Origin: Limimaricola hongkongensis DSM 17492
Lineage (GTDB): Bacteria > Pseudomonadota > Alphaproteobacteria > Rhodobacterales > Rhodobacteraceae
Assembly: GCF_000600975.2 (NCBI RefSeq)
Contig: NZ_CM002675.1
Coordinates: 21,338-85,337 of the forward strand
Direction: 5' to 3'
Length of the DNA: 64,000 nt
The notes beneath the pieces are model-generated. The model ran no database searches. It was not told the origin of the DNA and saw nothing but the letters and a program-made list of their open reading frames with translations. A program made the position numbers and the translations under genes. Below, piece after piece: positions 33,935 to 42,384 of this stretch (position 1 is the first letter of the stretch; every line of letters begins with the position of its first letter).

Positions 33935-34779
33935 TTCACGGCTCCCAGCGTCAGCCCGGCGATGAAGTGGCGCTGCATCAGGAAGAACATCGCCACGGGC
34001 GGCAGGGCGGCGACGATGCTGCCCGCGCTCATCAGGTGATAGGCGGCGCGGTACTGCGCGTTGAACGAGGTGATCCCGGCGGTGACCGGCTGGCTTTCGG
34101 CGCCCTGGGTCAGCACCACGGCCCAGAAGTAATCGTTCCAGATGAAGGTGAAGATCAGCACCGCCAGCGCCGCGATGGCGGGCTTCATCAGGGGCAGCAC
34201 CACGAACCAGAAGATCCGCCATTCGGCCACGCCCTCGACGCGCGCCGCCTCGATCAGCTCGAAGGGCAGGGCGCGGATGAAGTTGCGCATGAACAGCGTG
34301 CAAAAGCCGGTCTGGAAGGCGACGTGGAACAGCACCAGCCCGGTCTTGGTGTTGTAGAGCCCGAGATCGAGCGTCAGGTCGCGCACCGGGACCATCAGGA
34401 TCTGGAAGGGGACGAAATTGCCCGCGACGAACAGGAAGAAGATCCACAGGTTGGCGCGGAATTTATACACGCCGAGCGCAAAGCCGGTCATGCAGGACAG
34501 CGCGACGGCGCCGATCACCGTCGGCACGGTGATGAAGACCGAGTTCAGCAGATAGCGCGGCATGTCGCTTTCGAAGAAGACCTTCGAATAGTTGGCGACG
34601 CCCTCGAAGGAGGAGGGCCAGCCCCAGTAATTGGCGTTGGCGAAATCGGCGTCGGGGCGGATCGAGAAGATCGCCACCGCGATCAGCGGCAAAAGCCACA
34701 GGATCAGCGCGACGGGGATCAGCGACTGGTAGGCGATCTGCGCGCCGCGCGGCTGTTTTTCGATCGGGGTCGGGAACAT
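33931..34779 (-). CDS. Sugar ABC transporter permease, MalG type
   Basis: 282 residues with about six helices; starts inside the cytoplasm, first helix at LIPVALILWLLPLIAVAIF. The EAA loop is EAARVEGVAEWRIFWFVVLPLMKP. Part of a CUT1-class transporter for oligosaccharides or glycerol-type galactosides. One base separates its start from the MmcQ-like gene's stop. Confidence 0.92.
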   Translation of the reverse strand: MFPTPIEKQPRGAQIAYQSLIPVALILWLLPLIAVAIFSIRPDADFANANYWGWPSSFEGVANYSKVFFESDMPRYLLNSVFITVPTVIGAVALSCMTGFALGVYKFRANLWIFFLFVAGNFVPFQILMVPVRDLTLDLGLYNTKTGLVLFHVAFQTGFCTLFMRNFIRALPFELIEAARVEGVAEWRIFWFVVLPLMKPAIAALAVLIFTFIWNDYFWAVVLTQGAESQPVTAGITSFNAQYRAAYHLMSAGSIVAALPPVAMFFLMQRHFIAGLTLGAVK

Positions 34780-34780
34780 C

Positions 34781-35146
34781 TCAGCTCTCCTCCAGGGGCG
34801 GCAGGTCCGACTGCGCCTTTTTCGTCAGGCCCGCGCGGACCCGGGCGTAGCTGACGGCGATGCGGTGGCGGGCCTCGTCCACATCGAGCCCGTCCAGCGT
34901 CAGCCCGACCCATGCGCCGCGGAAATAGGGCGGCCAATGCGCGGCCCCGGCCTCGACCAGCATTTCGGCGGTTTCGCGGTCGGGCGTGGCGACGACCACG
35001 GTCGCGGTGTTGGTGTCGCGATGCGCGTAATCGCCCCAGCAGGCGAACATCTTGCCGCCGACCTTCCACGAGTCGAGCTCGCCCGGGCCCGACCGGGTGG
35101 CGCCGGGCCGGGTCGCGCAGAGCGCGTCGAACTGCTCGCGGGTCAT
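34781..35146 (-). CDS. MmcQ/YjbR-family protein inside the sugar transporter operon
   Basis: 121-residue soluble protein of the MmcQ/YjbR family (MTREQFDALCATRPGATRS..., WKVGGKMFACWGDY, then PYFRGAWVGLTLDGLDVDEARHRIAVSYARVRAGL), an unassigned fold with CyaY-like shape and a proposed DNA-binding role. Its start overlaps the stop of the MalF-type permease gene and its stop is 1 bp from the MalG-type permease gene, so it is embedded between two transport genes. No function in transport is known, and the placement is odd. Confidence 0.85.
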   Translation of the reverse strand: MTREQFDALCATRPGATRSGPGELDSWKVGGKMFACWGDYAHRDTNTATVVVATPDRETAEMLVEAGAAHWPPYFRGAWVGLTLDGLDVDEARHRIAVSYARVRAGLTKKAQSDLPPLEES

Positions 35147-36081
35147 CGGCCGCGCTCCTCGCGGTACATCGACCACAGGAAATAGGTGATGAAGCACAGC
35201 ATGATCAGGAACAGCACCACCGCGATCGCCGCGCCATATCCCATGCGGAAGCCGTATTCCGACAGCGCCACCTCGAACATGTAGAAGCTGAGCACCCGGC
35301 TTTCGCCGAACGGGCCGCCCGCGGTCATGATCGAGATGAGGTCGAAGCTGCGCAGCGCGCCGATGATGGTGACGACGAAGGCGATGAAGGTGGCGGGGCG
35401 CAGCTGCGGCAGGATGATGTGCCACAGCATGCGAAAGCCCTTGGCGTTGTCGAGGCGGCCCGCCTCGATCTGCTCGGGGTCCACGGCGTTGAGGCCGGTG
35501 AGATAGAGGATCATGCAATAGGCGGTCTGCGGCCAGAGCCCGGCGGCGATGATGCCGTAGGTCACCCAGCGCTCGTCGCCCAGCACGTTGATCGGCCCCG
35601 CGCCGAACCAGCCCAGCATGACGTTCAACAGCCCGAAGGACGGATCGTAGAACCAGCTGAAGACGAGGCCGACGACGACCTGTGAGATCACGAAGGGAAA
35701 GAAGAACAGCGATTTGTAGATGCGGATGCCGGTGACGGTCTGGTTCAGGAACAGCGCGATGGCGAGACCCATGGGGATCGCCAGCAGGTAGAGCACCAGC
35801 CAGATCAGGTTGTTGCGCAGCGAGGTGTAGAACGCGTCGTCGTAATACATTTCCTCGTAATTGCGCAGGCCGACATATTCGGCGGCCCCGAGCCCGTCCC
35901 AGTCGTAAAGAGAGACGTTGAAGCTCTGGAACACCGGGATCAGCACGTAGACCGCGAAGAACAGGATGCCGGGGGCGAGAAACAGCCAGGGCGTGATCGC
36001 GATCTGGTTGCGGCCCCACCACGAGCGGCGGGCCGGGCCCGGTGCGGGGCGGGGCGCGGTGGACGGCGGAAGCGGGGCCAT
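35143..36081 (-). CDS. Sugar ABC transporter permease, MalF type
   Basis: 312 residues with six main helices after a Pro/Arg-rich cytoplasmic N-terminus; PWLFLAPGILFFAVYVLIPVFQSF is the usual CUT1 opening. EAA loop: EAGRLDNAKGFRMLWHIILPQLRP. Pairs with the MalG-type permease downstream; the MmcQ/YjbR-like gene is wedged between them. Confidence 0.92.
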   Translation of the reverse strand: MAPLPPSTAPRPAPGPARRSWWGRNQIAITPWLFLAPGILFFAVYVLIPVFQSFNVSLYDWDGLGAAEYVGLRNYEEMYYDDAFYTSLRNNLIWLVLYLLAIPMGLAIALFLNQTVTGIRIYKSLFFFPFVISQVVVGLVFSWFYDPSFGLLNVMLGWFGAGPINVLGDERWVTYGIIAAGLWPQTAYCMILYLTGLNAVDPEQIEAGRLDNAKGFRMLWHIILPQLRPATFIAFVVTIIGALRSFDLISIMTAGGPFGESRVLSFYMFEVALSEYGFRMGYGAAIAVVLFLIMLCFITYFLWSMYREERGR

Positions 36082-36112
36082 GGCTGCACCTCTGGCGAAA
36101 GGGAATATGGGG

Positions 36113-36139
36113 GCCGGGGGCGGGCTTGCCGCCCCCGGC
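36113..36139 (-). terminator. Stem-loop between the sugar-binding protein and permease genes
   Basis: GCCGGGGGCGG, loop GCTTG, CCGCCCCCGGC: a perfect 11-bp stem in the 77-bp gap after the binding protein gene (leftward strand). As with the phnD/phnC stem-loop, it would set a higher level of binding protein than of the membrane parts. Confidence 0.6.
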
Positions 36140-36158
36140 GATCGGGCGTGCCTTCGGA

Positions 36159-37424
36159 TCAGTAGATCCGCTGGCGCGCGCGCTCGAGTCGGTCGAGGAT
36201 CCGGTCGAGATTGTCGGGCTTGACCATGAACTCCTGGAAGCCCTCCATCGCGACCTTGGCCATCTCGGCGGGCGCGTCGCGGTCGAAGAACTGCGCGACG
36301 CCGCCGGGGCTGTTCGAGGACAGCGTCTCGAAGCCCTCCTTCAGGAATTCGTCGTCATCGACCGAGGAGTTGGCGTTGACCGGCAGCTGGCCGAGCCCGT
36401 CGCCGGCATTGATCAGCGTCTGGTTCTCGGCCGAGGTGACGAATTTCAGGAACGCCTTGGCGGCCTCCTTGTTCTCGGCACCCGACGGGATGTGGAAGGT
36501 GTCGGTCGGCGCGTCCTCGGCCAGCGCCACGTCGGGGTTGATCGCCGGGAACTGCGCATAGCCGAGCTGGTCGTCCGTGAGCCCCGCCTCGCGCAGCGGC
36601 GCGACGGCGAAGTTGCCCATCAGATAGGCCGCGGCCTCGCCATTCACCATGAAGGGCAGCGCCTCCTGCCAGCTATAGGCGGTGTGGTTGTCGATGAAGG
36701 CGCCCATCTCGATCAGCTCCGCCCAGTTGGCGAAGGTCTGTTTCACCCGGTCGTCGGTCCATTCGACCTCACCGGCGGTGAGCGCCATGTGGAAATCGTA
36801 GCCATTGGTGCGCATGTTGAGGTAGTCGAACCAGCCGGCGGCGGTCCACAGGAACTTGGTGCCGATGGTGAAGCACTTGATGCCGTTGTCCAGAAGCGTC
36901 TGGCAGTTCGACTTGAGCTGGTCCCAGTCCTGCGGCTCTTCGAGCCCGTGCTCGGCGTAGATGTCCTCGCGGTAGTAGATGCCCCACTGGTAATAGGTAT
37001 AGGGCACGCCCCACTGCTTGCCGTCGAGCGTCATCGCGCCCTTGGTCGAGGCCAGCTGCTCGGACATGTCCCCCTCCCAGAGGTCCGAGACGTCCTCGAA
37101 CAGACCGGCGTCCACATAGGGCGCCATGCGGTTGCCCGCGTACCAGTTCGCCACGTCCGGCGGGTTGGCGGTCAGGAAGTTGCGGATCTGCGTCTTGTAG
37201 GCTTCGCGGTCGATCACCGTCAGCTCGATGTTCAGATCCGGGTGCATCTCGCCGAAGCGGTCGATCATCCCCTCCATCACCGCGCGGGGCGCGGGGTTGG
37301 ACATGTCCGAAAAGATCTTGAGATCGCCCGTGAGCGCCATCTCGTGGCTCTCGGCGAGTGCGCCGGTCGACAGAAGTGTCGACATGGCCAGCGCGGCAAG
37401 CGCGGCCCGGTGGTGAATAGCCAT
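36159..37424 (-). CDS. Sugar ABC transporter substrate-binding protein
   Basis: 421 residues, periplasmic. Signal peptide MAIHHRAALAALAMSTLLSTGALA, then ESHEMALTGDLKIFSDMSNPAPRAVMEGMIDRFGEMHPDLNIELTVIDREAYKTQIRNFL, a family 1 extracellular solute-binding protein start, with GVPYTYYQWGIYYRED and ETLSSNSPGGVAQFFDRDAPAEMAK typical of CUT1 oligosaccharide binders. First gene of the leftward operon that continues with permeases and the two galactosidases; the ATPase is divergent, after the IclR gene. Substrate is probably an alpha- or beta-galactoside, inferred from the enzymes. Confidence 0.92.
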   Translation of the reverse strand: MAIHHRAALAALAMSTLLSTGALAESHEMALTGDLKIFSDMSNPAPRAVMEGMIDRFGEMHPDLNIELTVIDREAYKTQIRNFLTANPPDVANWYAGNRMAPYVDAGLFEDVSDLWEGDMSEQLASTKGAMTLDGKQWGVPYTYYQWGIYYREDIYAEHGLEEPQDWDQLKSNCQTLLDNGIKCFTIGTKFLWTAAGWFDYLNMRTNGYDFHMALTAGEVEWTDDRVKQTFANWAELIEMGAFIDNHTAYSWQEALPFMVNGEAAAYLMGNFAVAPLREAGLTDDQLGYAQFPAINPDVALAEDAPTDTFHIPSGAENKEAAKAFLKFVTSAENQTLINAGDGLGQLPVNANSSVDDDEFLKEGFETLSSNSPGGVAQFFDRDAPAEMAKVAMEGFQEFMVKPDNLDRILDRLERARQRIY

Positions 37425-37455
37425 GGTCTCCTCCCCATTTGCTTTGCGCCACCAG

Positions 37456-37470
37456 TCTCATTATTTGAGA
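37456..37470. promoter_or_regulatory. Inverted repeat in the divergent galactoside promoter region
   Basis: TCTCA-TTATT-TGAGA lies in an AT-rich stretch (37454-37494) in the 172-bp gap between the binding-protein gene and the iclR-type gene. The low GC content marks the divergent promoters; the repeat is a weak candidate for the IclR-type operator. Confidence 0.35.
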
Positions 37471-37596
37471 ACAGGTTTTGCATATTGAAATGATACGCCG
37501 ACCGGGCCTATGCTTGTCAACAGCCCTGACGCGGCGTCGCCTTTCGTCGGGGAAACCGGGGCCGCCACGGGACGCGGCACAGCGGGGGAGAGACGG

Positions 37597-38460
37597 ATGA
37601 CGGCGCAGCAGCACGACGCGCAGGGCGAATCCCGGACCGCTTCGCAGGCGGGGATGCAGGCCGGCGACGGCACCATCGGCAAGGCGGTGACGGTGCTCGA
37701 CCTGGTGGCCGGGTTCGAACGGCCGGTGCGCTTCAACGAGCTGCGCGCGCGTTCGGATTACCCCAAGGCGACGCTGTACCGGTTGCTCCAGACGCTCACC
37801 AACCAGGGGCTTCTGGCGCATGATTCCGAGCGGCAGACCTATGCGCCGGGGCTGCGGCTGATGCGGCTGGCGCATGCGGCGTGGCAGCAATCCTCTCTGG
37901 CGCCGGTGGCGCGGCCGCATCTGGCGCGGCTGGCGGCGCGGGCGCAGGAGACGGTGCATCTGGCGCAGCTCGACGCGGGGCAGGTGCTTTACGTCGACAA
38001 ACGCGTGCCGTCGCAGCCGATCGAGATGTTCAGTCAGGCCGGCAAGGTCGGCCCGGCGCATTGCACCGGCGTCGGCAAGGCGATGCTGGCCTTTCTGGAG
38101 CCCGCCGCGCTCGACCGGACGGTGGCGCTGCAAAGCTTCTACCGGTTCACGCCGCAGACGATCACCGAGGCCGACGCGCTGCGCGCCGAGCTGGCCGCGA
38201 TCCGCGCGGCGGGTTTCGCCTTTGACCGCGAGGAGCACGAGCCGGGCATCATCTGCGTGGCGGTGCCGATCCTGACGGCGCGCGACCGGGTGATCGGCGC
38301 GCTGTCGGTCACATCGGTCACGGCGCGCAAGACGTTGAACGACCTGGAGGCGATGGTGCCGCTGCTGCGGGAGGCGGCGGCGCATATTTCAAGGGACATG
38401 GAGGCGTGGCGCTTCCCCGACGAGGGGCAGGCCCGCGACAAGGGAGAGAGAAATGTCTGA
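37597..38460 (+). CDS. IclR-family transcriptional regulator of galactoside genes
   Basis: 287 residues. The N-terminal winged helix (about 30-90: GKAVTVLDLVAGFERPVRFNELRARSDYPKATLYRLLQTLTNQGLL) and the IclR effector domain (HLAQLDAGQVLYVDKRVPSQPIEMFSQAGKVGPAHCTGVGKAMLAFL and the late EHEPGIICVAVPI) are intact. Start at ATG 37597, with GGGGGAG before it. It overlaps the ATPase gene that follows and is divergent from the transporter/hydrolase operon, so local control is likely, with a sugar or sugar acid as effector. Confidence 0.9.
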   Translation: MTAQQHDAQGESRTASQAGMQAGDGTIGKAVTVLDLVAGFERPVRFNELRARSDYPKATLYRLLQTLTNQGLLAHDSERQTYAPGLRLMRLAHAAWQQSSLAPVARPHLARLAARAQETVHLAQLDAGQVLYVDKRVPSQPIEMFSQAGKVGPAHCTGVGKAMLAFLEPAALDRTVALQSFYRFTPQTITEADALRAELAAIRAAGFAFDREEHEPGIICVAVPILTARDRVIGALSVTSVTARKTLNDLEAMVPLLREAAAHISRDMEAWRFPDEGQARDKGERNV

Positions 38461-39514
38461 CGTCACGCTGCGCAAGCTGGTCAAGCGCTATGGCGAGGTG
38501 GAGGTGATCCACGGGGTCGATCTCGACATCGCGGATGGCGAATTCGTGGTCTTCGTCGGCCCGTCGGGCTGCGGCAAGTCGACATTGCTGCGGATGATCG
38601 CCGGTCTGGAGGAGACCACCGACGGGCAGATCCATATCGGCGAACACGACGTGACCCGCGCCGACCCGGCGGATCGCGGCGTGGCGATGGTGTTTCAGAC
38701 CTATGCGCTCTACCCGCACATGTCGGTCGAGGAAAACATGGGCTTCGGGCTGAAGATGACCGGCCACGCCAAGGCCGAGATCAAGGAAAAGGTCCGCGAG
38801 GCGAGCCGCATCCTCAAGCTCGACGATTACCTCAAGCGCAAGCCCAAGGCGCTGTCGGGCGGGCAGCGCCAGCGGGTCGCCATCGGCCGGGCCATCGTGC
38901 GCGGCCCGGAGGTGTTCCTGTTCGACGAACCCTTGTCGAACCTCGACGCCGAGTTGCGGGTCGACATGCGGGTGGAGATCGCGCGGCTGCACAAGGAGAT
39001 CGGCGCGACGATGATCTACGTCACCCATGACCAGGTCGAGGCGATGACGCTGGCTGACAAGATCGTGGTGCTGCGGGCGGGACATATCGAGCAGGTCGGC
39101 GCGCCGATGGATCTCTATCGCGACCCCGACAACCGTTTCGTCGCGGGCTTCATCGGCTCTCCGGCGATGAATTTCGTCGGCGGATCGGTGGCCGAGGGCG
39201 GCGTGCTGGCGCCGGGGCTCGGGGCGCAGACGCTGGCCGTGCCCGCGACGCTGCCCGGCGCGGGGACGGAGGTGATCGTCGGCGTGCGTCCGCAGCATCT
39301 CAGCCTGGCCGAAGGCGACAGCCACGCGGTCGATCTGGTGGAGCGGTTGGGCGGCGTGTCCTATGCCTATCTCGTGGCGGGGACCGGCGACCGGCTGGTG
39401 GTCGAGCTCGACGAGGACGAGGCGGCGCCGCGTCCGGGCGAACGGGTCGGGCTCGGCGTCGCGCCGGAGCGGGCGATGCTGTTCGACGCGCAGACCGAGG
39501 CCCGGCTGCGCTGA
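38453..39514 (+). CDS. ugpC: Sugar ABC transporter ATP-binding protein (UgpC/MsmK type)
   Basis: 353 residues. Walker A GPSGCGKST, Q-loop FQTYALYPHMSVEENMGFGLKMTGH, signature LSGGQRQRVA, Walker B FLFDEPLSNLDAELRVDMR and H-loop YVTHDQVEAMTLAD, plus the C-terminal TOBE/regulatory domain (FIGSPAMNFVGG, VGVRPQHL). It supplies energy to the CUT1 permeases encoded on the other strand. Overlaps the iclR-type gene's stop by 8 bp. Confidence 0.94.
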   Translation: MSDVTLRKLVKRYGEVEVIHGVDLDIADGEFVVFVGPSGCGKSTLLRMIAGLEETTDGQIHIGEHDVTRADPADRGVAMVFQTYALYPHMSVEENMGFGLKMTGHAKAEIKEKVREASRILKLDDYLKRKPKALSGGQRQRVAIGRAIVRGPEVFLFDEPLSNLDAELRVDMRVEIARLHKEIGATMIYVTHDQVEAMTLADKIVVLRAGHIEQVGAPMDLYRDPDNRFVAGFIGSPAMNFVGGSVAEGGVLAPGLGAQTLAVPATLPGAGTEVIVGVRPQHLSLAEGDSHAVDLVERLGGVSYAYLVAGTGDRLVVELDEDEAAPRPGERVGLGVAPERAMLFDAQTEARLR

Positions 39515-39595
39515 ACGGTCTGCGCTGAGCCGGTGGGGGTTGCCCCTAGGGCAGGCGGTGCGCTTAATGGCTGCAACTCGTAGAGGAGCAGACCG

Positions 39596-41380
39596 ATGAG
39601 ACACGCCGTGATCCCGATGCTGCTGCTGGCCGCAGGGCCCGCCGCCGCGCAGCAGGCCGCCGATGCCGTCACGACCGAAGGCACATCGACCGGCGAAATC
39701 GTCGGGCTGTCCGAGGCGGCGCGCGCCGCGATGCAGGCCAAACAGGCGGGCCAGCCGGTCGAGGCGCAGGACTGGATGGTCGCCGCCGCCAACCCGCTCG
39801 CGGTCGAGGCCGGGGCCGAGGTGCTGCGCAATGGCGGCTCGGCCGCCGATGCGATGGTGGCGGTGCAGGCGGTGCTCGGGCTGGTGGAGCCGCAAAGCTC
39901 GGGGCTTGGCGGCGGCGCGTTTCTCGTCTGGTACGACGCGGAGAGCGGCGAGCTGACCACGCTTGACGGGCGCGAAACCGCGCCGCTGGCGGCGACGCCG
40001 ACGCTGTTTCAGGACGAGGCGGGCGAACCGCTGGAGTTCTTCGACGCGGTGGTCGGCGGGCTGTCGGTCGGCACGCCGGGCACGCCGCGGCTTTTGGAGG
40101 CGGCGCATGGCAAATGGGGCAAATCCGACTGGTCGGGGCTGTTCGACGCGGCCATCGCCCATGCCGAGGACGGCTTTGCCGTGTCGCCGCGGCTGGCGAC
40201 GCTGGTGGCCGATGACGCCGAGCGGTTGCAGAGATTCGACGCGACGGCGGAATATTTCTTTCCCGGCGGCACCGCGATCGCCGCGGGCGACAGGCTGACC
40301 AACCCCGATTACGCCGAAGTGCTGCGCGCCATCGCCGAAACCGGCGCGGATGCGTTCTATGAAGGCGGCATCGCCGCCGACATCGTGGCGACGGTGCAGG
40401 GCGCGGCGGGCAATCCCGGCGTGCTGTCCGAGCGCGATCTTGAAATCTACGACGTGGTGGAGCGCGAGGCGGTCTGCGCCGAGTACCGCGATTTCGAGGT
40501 CTGCGGCATGGGGCCGCCATCGTCGGGGGCGCTGACCGTGGGGCAGATCCTCGGGATGCTGGAGACCTATGACATCGGCGGCATGGGGCCCGAGAGCGCC
40601 GAGGCGTGGCGGCTGATCGGCGATGCCTCGCGGCTCGCCTTCGCGGATCGGGGCCGCTACATGGCCGACAGCGATTACGTGCCGATGCCGACCCAAGGTC
40701 TCGTCGATCCGGCCTATCTCGCCGAGCGGGCGGCGCTCTTGTCGGGCGACGACGCGCTGCCCGAGGTGGCGCCGGGAAGCCCCGAATGGCAGCACGCGAT
40801 GCTCTGGGGCGACGACCAGTCGATCGAGCTGCCATCGACCAGCCACATCTCCATCGTCGACGGCGATGGCAACGCGCTGTCGATGACCACGACGATCGAG
40901 AACGGCTTCGGTTCGCGGCTGTTCGTGCGGGGGTTCTTGCTCAACAACGAGCTGACCGATTTCAGCTTTGCCACGCATGACGAGGGCCGGCCCATCGCCA
41001 ACCGGGTCGAACCGGGCAAGCGGCCGCGCTCCTCGATGGCGCCGACCATCGTGATGCAGGGCGATGCGCCGGTGCTGGTCGTCGGTTCGCCCGGCGGCAG
41101 CCGGATCATCGGCTATGTCGCGCAGGCCATCGTCAACTGGGCCGATTGGGGCATGGACGTGCAGCAAGCACTCGCCGCGCCGCATCTGGTGAACCGGTTC
41201 GGCACCTTCGACCTGGAGGCCGGGACGCAGGCCGAGGCGCTGGAGGCGCCGCTCAAGGAGATCGGCTTCGAGACCAATATCCGCGACCTGACCTCGGGGC
41301 TGCACGCGATCGAGATCGGCGAAGGGGGTCTTATGGGCGGGGCCGATCCGCGCCGCGAGGGGATCGCGCTCGGCGGGTGA
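39596..41380 (+). CDS. ggt: Gamma-glutamyltransferase
   Basis: 594 residues, periplasmic precursor that cleaves itself into two subunits and acts on glutathione and other gamma-glutamyl compounds. Signal peptide MRHAVIPMLLLAAGPAAAQQ; MVAAANPLAVEAGAEVLRNGGSAADAMVA and SSGLGGGAFLVWYDA are typical. Self-cleavage/nucleophile Thr is in ELPSTSHISIVDGDGNALSMTTTIENGFGS; oxyanion glycines in VVGSPGGSRII. Preceded by GAGGAG. Monocistronic by strand and spacing; it is not obviously linked to the sugar genes upstream. Confidence 0.95.
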   Translation: MRHAVIPMLLLAAGPAAAQQAADAVTTEGTSTGEIVGLSEAARAAMQAKQAGQPVEAQDWMVAAANPLAVEAGAEVLRNGGSAADAMVAVQAVLGLVEPQSSGLGGGAFLVWYDAESGELTTLDGRETAPLAATPTLFQDEAGEPLEFFDAVVGGLSVGTPGTPRLLEAAHGKWGKSDWSGLFDAAIAHAEDGFAVSPRLATLVADDAERLQRFDATAEYFFPGGTAIAAGDRLTNPDYAEVLRAIAETGADAFYEGGIAADIVATVQGAAGNPGVLSERDLEIYDVVEREAVCAEYRDFEVCGMGPPSSGALTVGQILGMLETYDIGGMGPESAEAWRLIGDASRLAFADRGRYMADSDYVPMPTQGLVDPAYLAERAALLSGDDALPEVAPGSPEWQHAMLWGDDQSIELPSTSHISIVDGDGNALSMTTTIENGFGSRLFVRGFLLNNELTDFSFATHDEGRPIANRVEPGKRPRSSMAPTIVMQGDAPVLVVGSPGGSRIIGYVAQAIVNWADWGMDVQQALAAPHLVNRFGTFDLEAGTQAEALEAPLKEIGFETNIRDLTSGLHAIEIGEGGLMGGADPRREGIALGG

Positions 41381-41504
41381 GGCCGGGGGTGCGCCGGTGG
41401 GGCCGATCCGCAGGGATAAGTTGAAACACCCTCGGCGCGGCGGGTGGTTTTCGCCGCCCGGCGCGCCGCGCTAGTCTGGCGGCGCAATTCAAGGAGCGAC
41501 CGCG

Positions 41505-41858
41505 ATGCCCGGATTTCTGACCACCCATGTTCTCGACACCGCGCGCGGCTGCCCCGCCGCCGGGATGCGGATCACCCTTGCCCGGATCGAGGGCGACACC
41601 CGGCGCGTCATCAAGGAGACGGTCACCAATGCCGACGGGCGCACCGACGCGCCGATCCTGCCCGAGGCGGAGTTCGAAACCGGCACCTTTGAGCTGGTCT
41701 TCGCGGTGGGCGATTACCTCGATGCCTGCGGCGTGGCACCCGAAAGCCCGCGCTTTCTCGACGAAGTGCCGCTGCGCTTCGGCATGTCGCAGGACGACCA
41801 CTACCACGTGCCGCTTCTGGTCTCGCCCTTCGGCTATTCGACCTATCGCGGCAGCTGA
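41505..41858 (+). CDS. uraH: 5-hydroxyisourate hydrolase
   Basis: Transthyretin-like enzyme of 117 residues that hydrolyses 5-hydroxyisourate to OHCU in purine breakdown. The family marks are all there: LTTHVLDTARGCPAAGM at the N-terminus (His8), DHYHVPLLVSPFGYSTYRGS at the C-terminus, with the YRGS end that tells the enzyme from hormone carriers. AAGGAG before the ATG. Convergent with allA and separated from it by a terminator. Its product is the substrate of the UraD domain encoded nearby. Confidence 0.97.
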   Translation: MPGFLTTHVLDTARGCPAAGMRITLARIEGDTRRVIKETVTNADGRTDAPILPEAEFETGTFELVFAVGDYLDACGVAPESPRFLDEVPLRFGMSQDDHYHVPLLVSPFGYSTYRGS

Positions 41859-41867
41859 GACGGGGAT

Positions 41868-41888
41868 GGGGCCGGGTGGACCGGCCCC
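41868..41888. terminator. Terminator between convergent uraH and allA
   Basis: GGGGCCGG, loop GTGGA, CCGGCCCC, then GCGTGTTTT: an 8-bp GC stem with a short T run 9 bases after the uraH stop. Confidence 0.75.
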
Positions 41889-41895
41889 GCGTGTT

Positions 41896-42384
41896 TTAGC
41901 CGGTCACGGTCCACGGCGCGTCGAACCAGTGCTCTTCGAGATTGGCGGTCTCGCCGATCCGGTCGATCACCGCGAAGAGGCCCGGGGCTTCGAGCGGGGT
42001 CAGCACGCCGTGCCATGTGCCGCGCAGCAGGTTGATGCCCTGGCCCGGCGTGGTGACGAAGGCGCGCGGCTGGCCCGGCGCGCCGCCCGCGTCGGGGGCG
42101 ACGATGACGAGGAACGACGCCAAGCTCATCGGCACGAAGGCCTGTGAGCCCTCGGGGTGCCGCTCGACCATCTCCAAGCTGTAGGGCAGGGCGCGGGGCT
42201 TCGCGTCGAAGACGCTGATCCCGGCCCGTCCGCCATCCCCGAAATCGAGCCGGGCGAGGTCGTGATGCCGCCCGCAGAGGCCTTGGTTGATGAGCTTGTC
42301 GGGTGCGCCCGCGGCCTCGATCACGTCGCCGAAGGGGGCGAAGGCGTCGCGGGTCAGCGGCTCGGTGCGGATCTCGCGGCTCAT
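41896..42384 (-). CDS. allA: Ureidoglycolate lyase
   Basis: 162 residues. Cleaves ureidoglycolate to glyoxylate and urea. The family pattern EPLTRDAFAPFGDVIEA, GISVFDAKPRALPYSLEMVERHPEGSQAFVPMS and the metal/active-site segment GINLLRGTWHGVLTPLEAPGLFAVIDR are visible. ATGA overlap with the upstream PuuE-UraD fusion gene, so the two are coupled. Confidence 0.95.
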   Translation of the reverse strand: MSREIRTEPLTRDAFAPFGDVIEAAGAPDKLINQGLCGRHHDLARLDFGDGGRAGISVFDAKPRALPYSLEMVERHPEGSQAFVPMSLASFLVIVAPDAGGAPGQPRAFVTTPGQGINLLRGTWHGVLTPLEAPGLFAVIDRIGETANLEEHWFDAPWTVTG

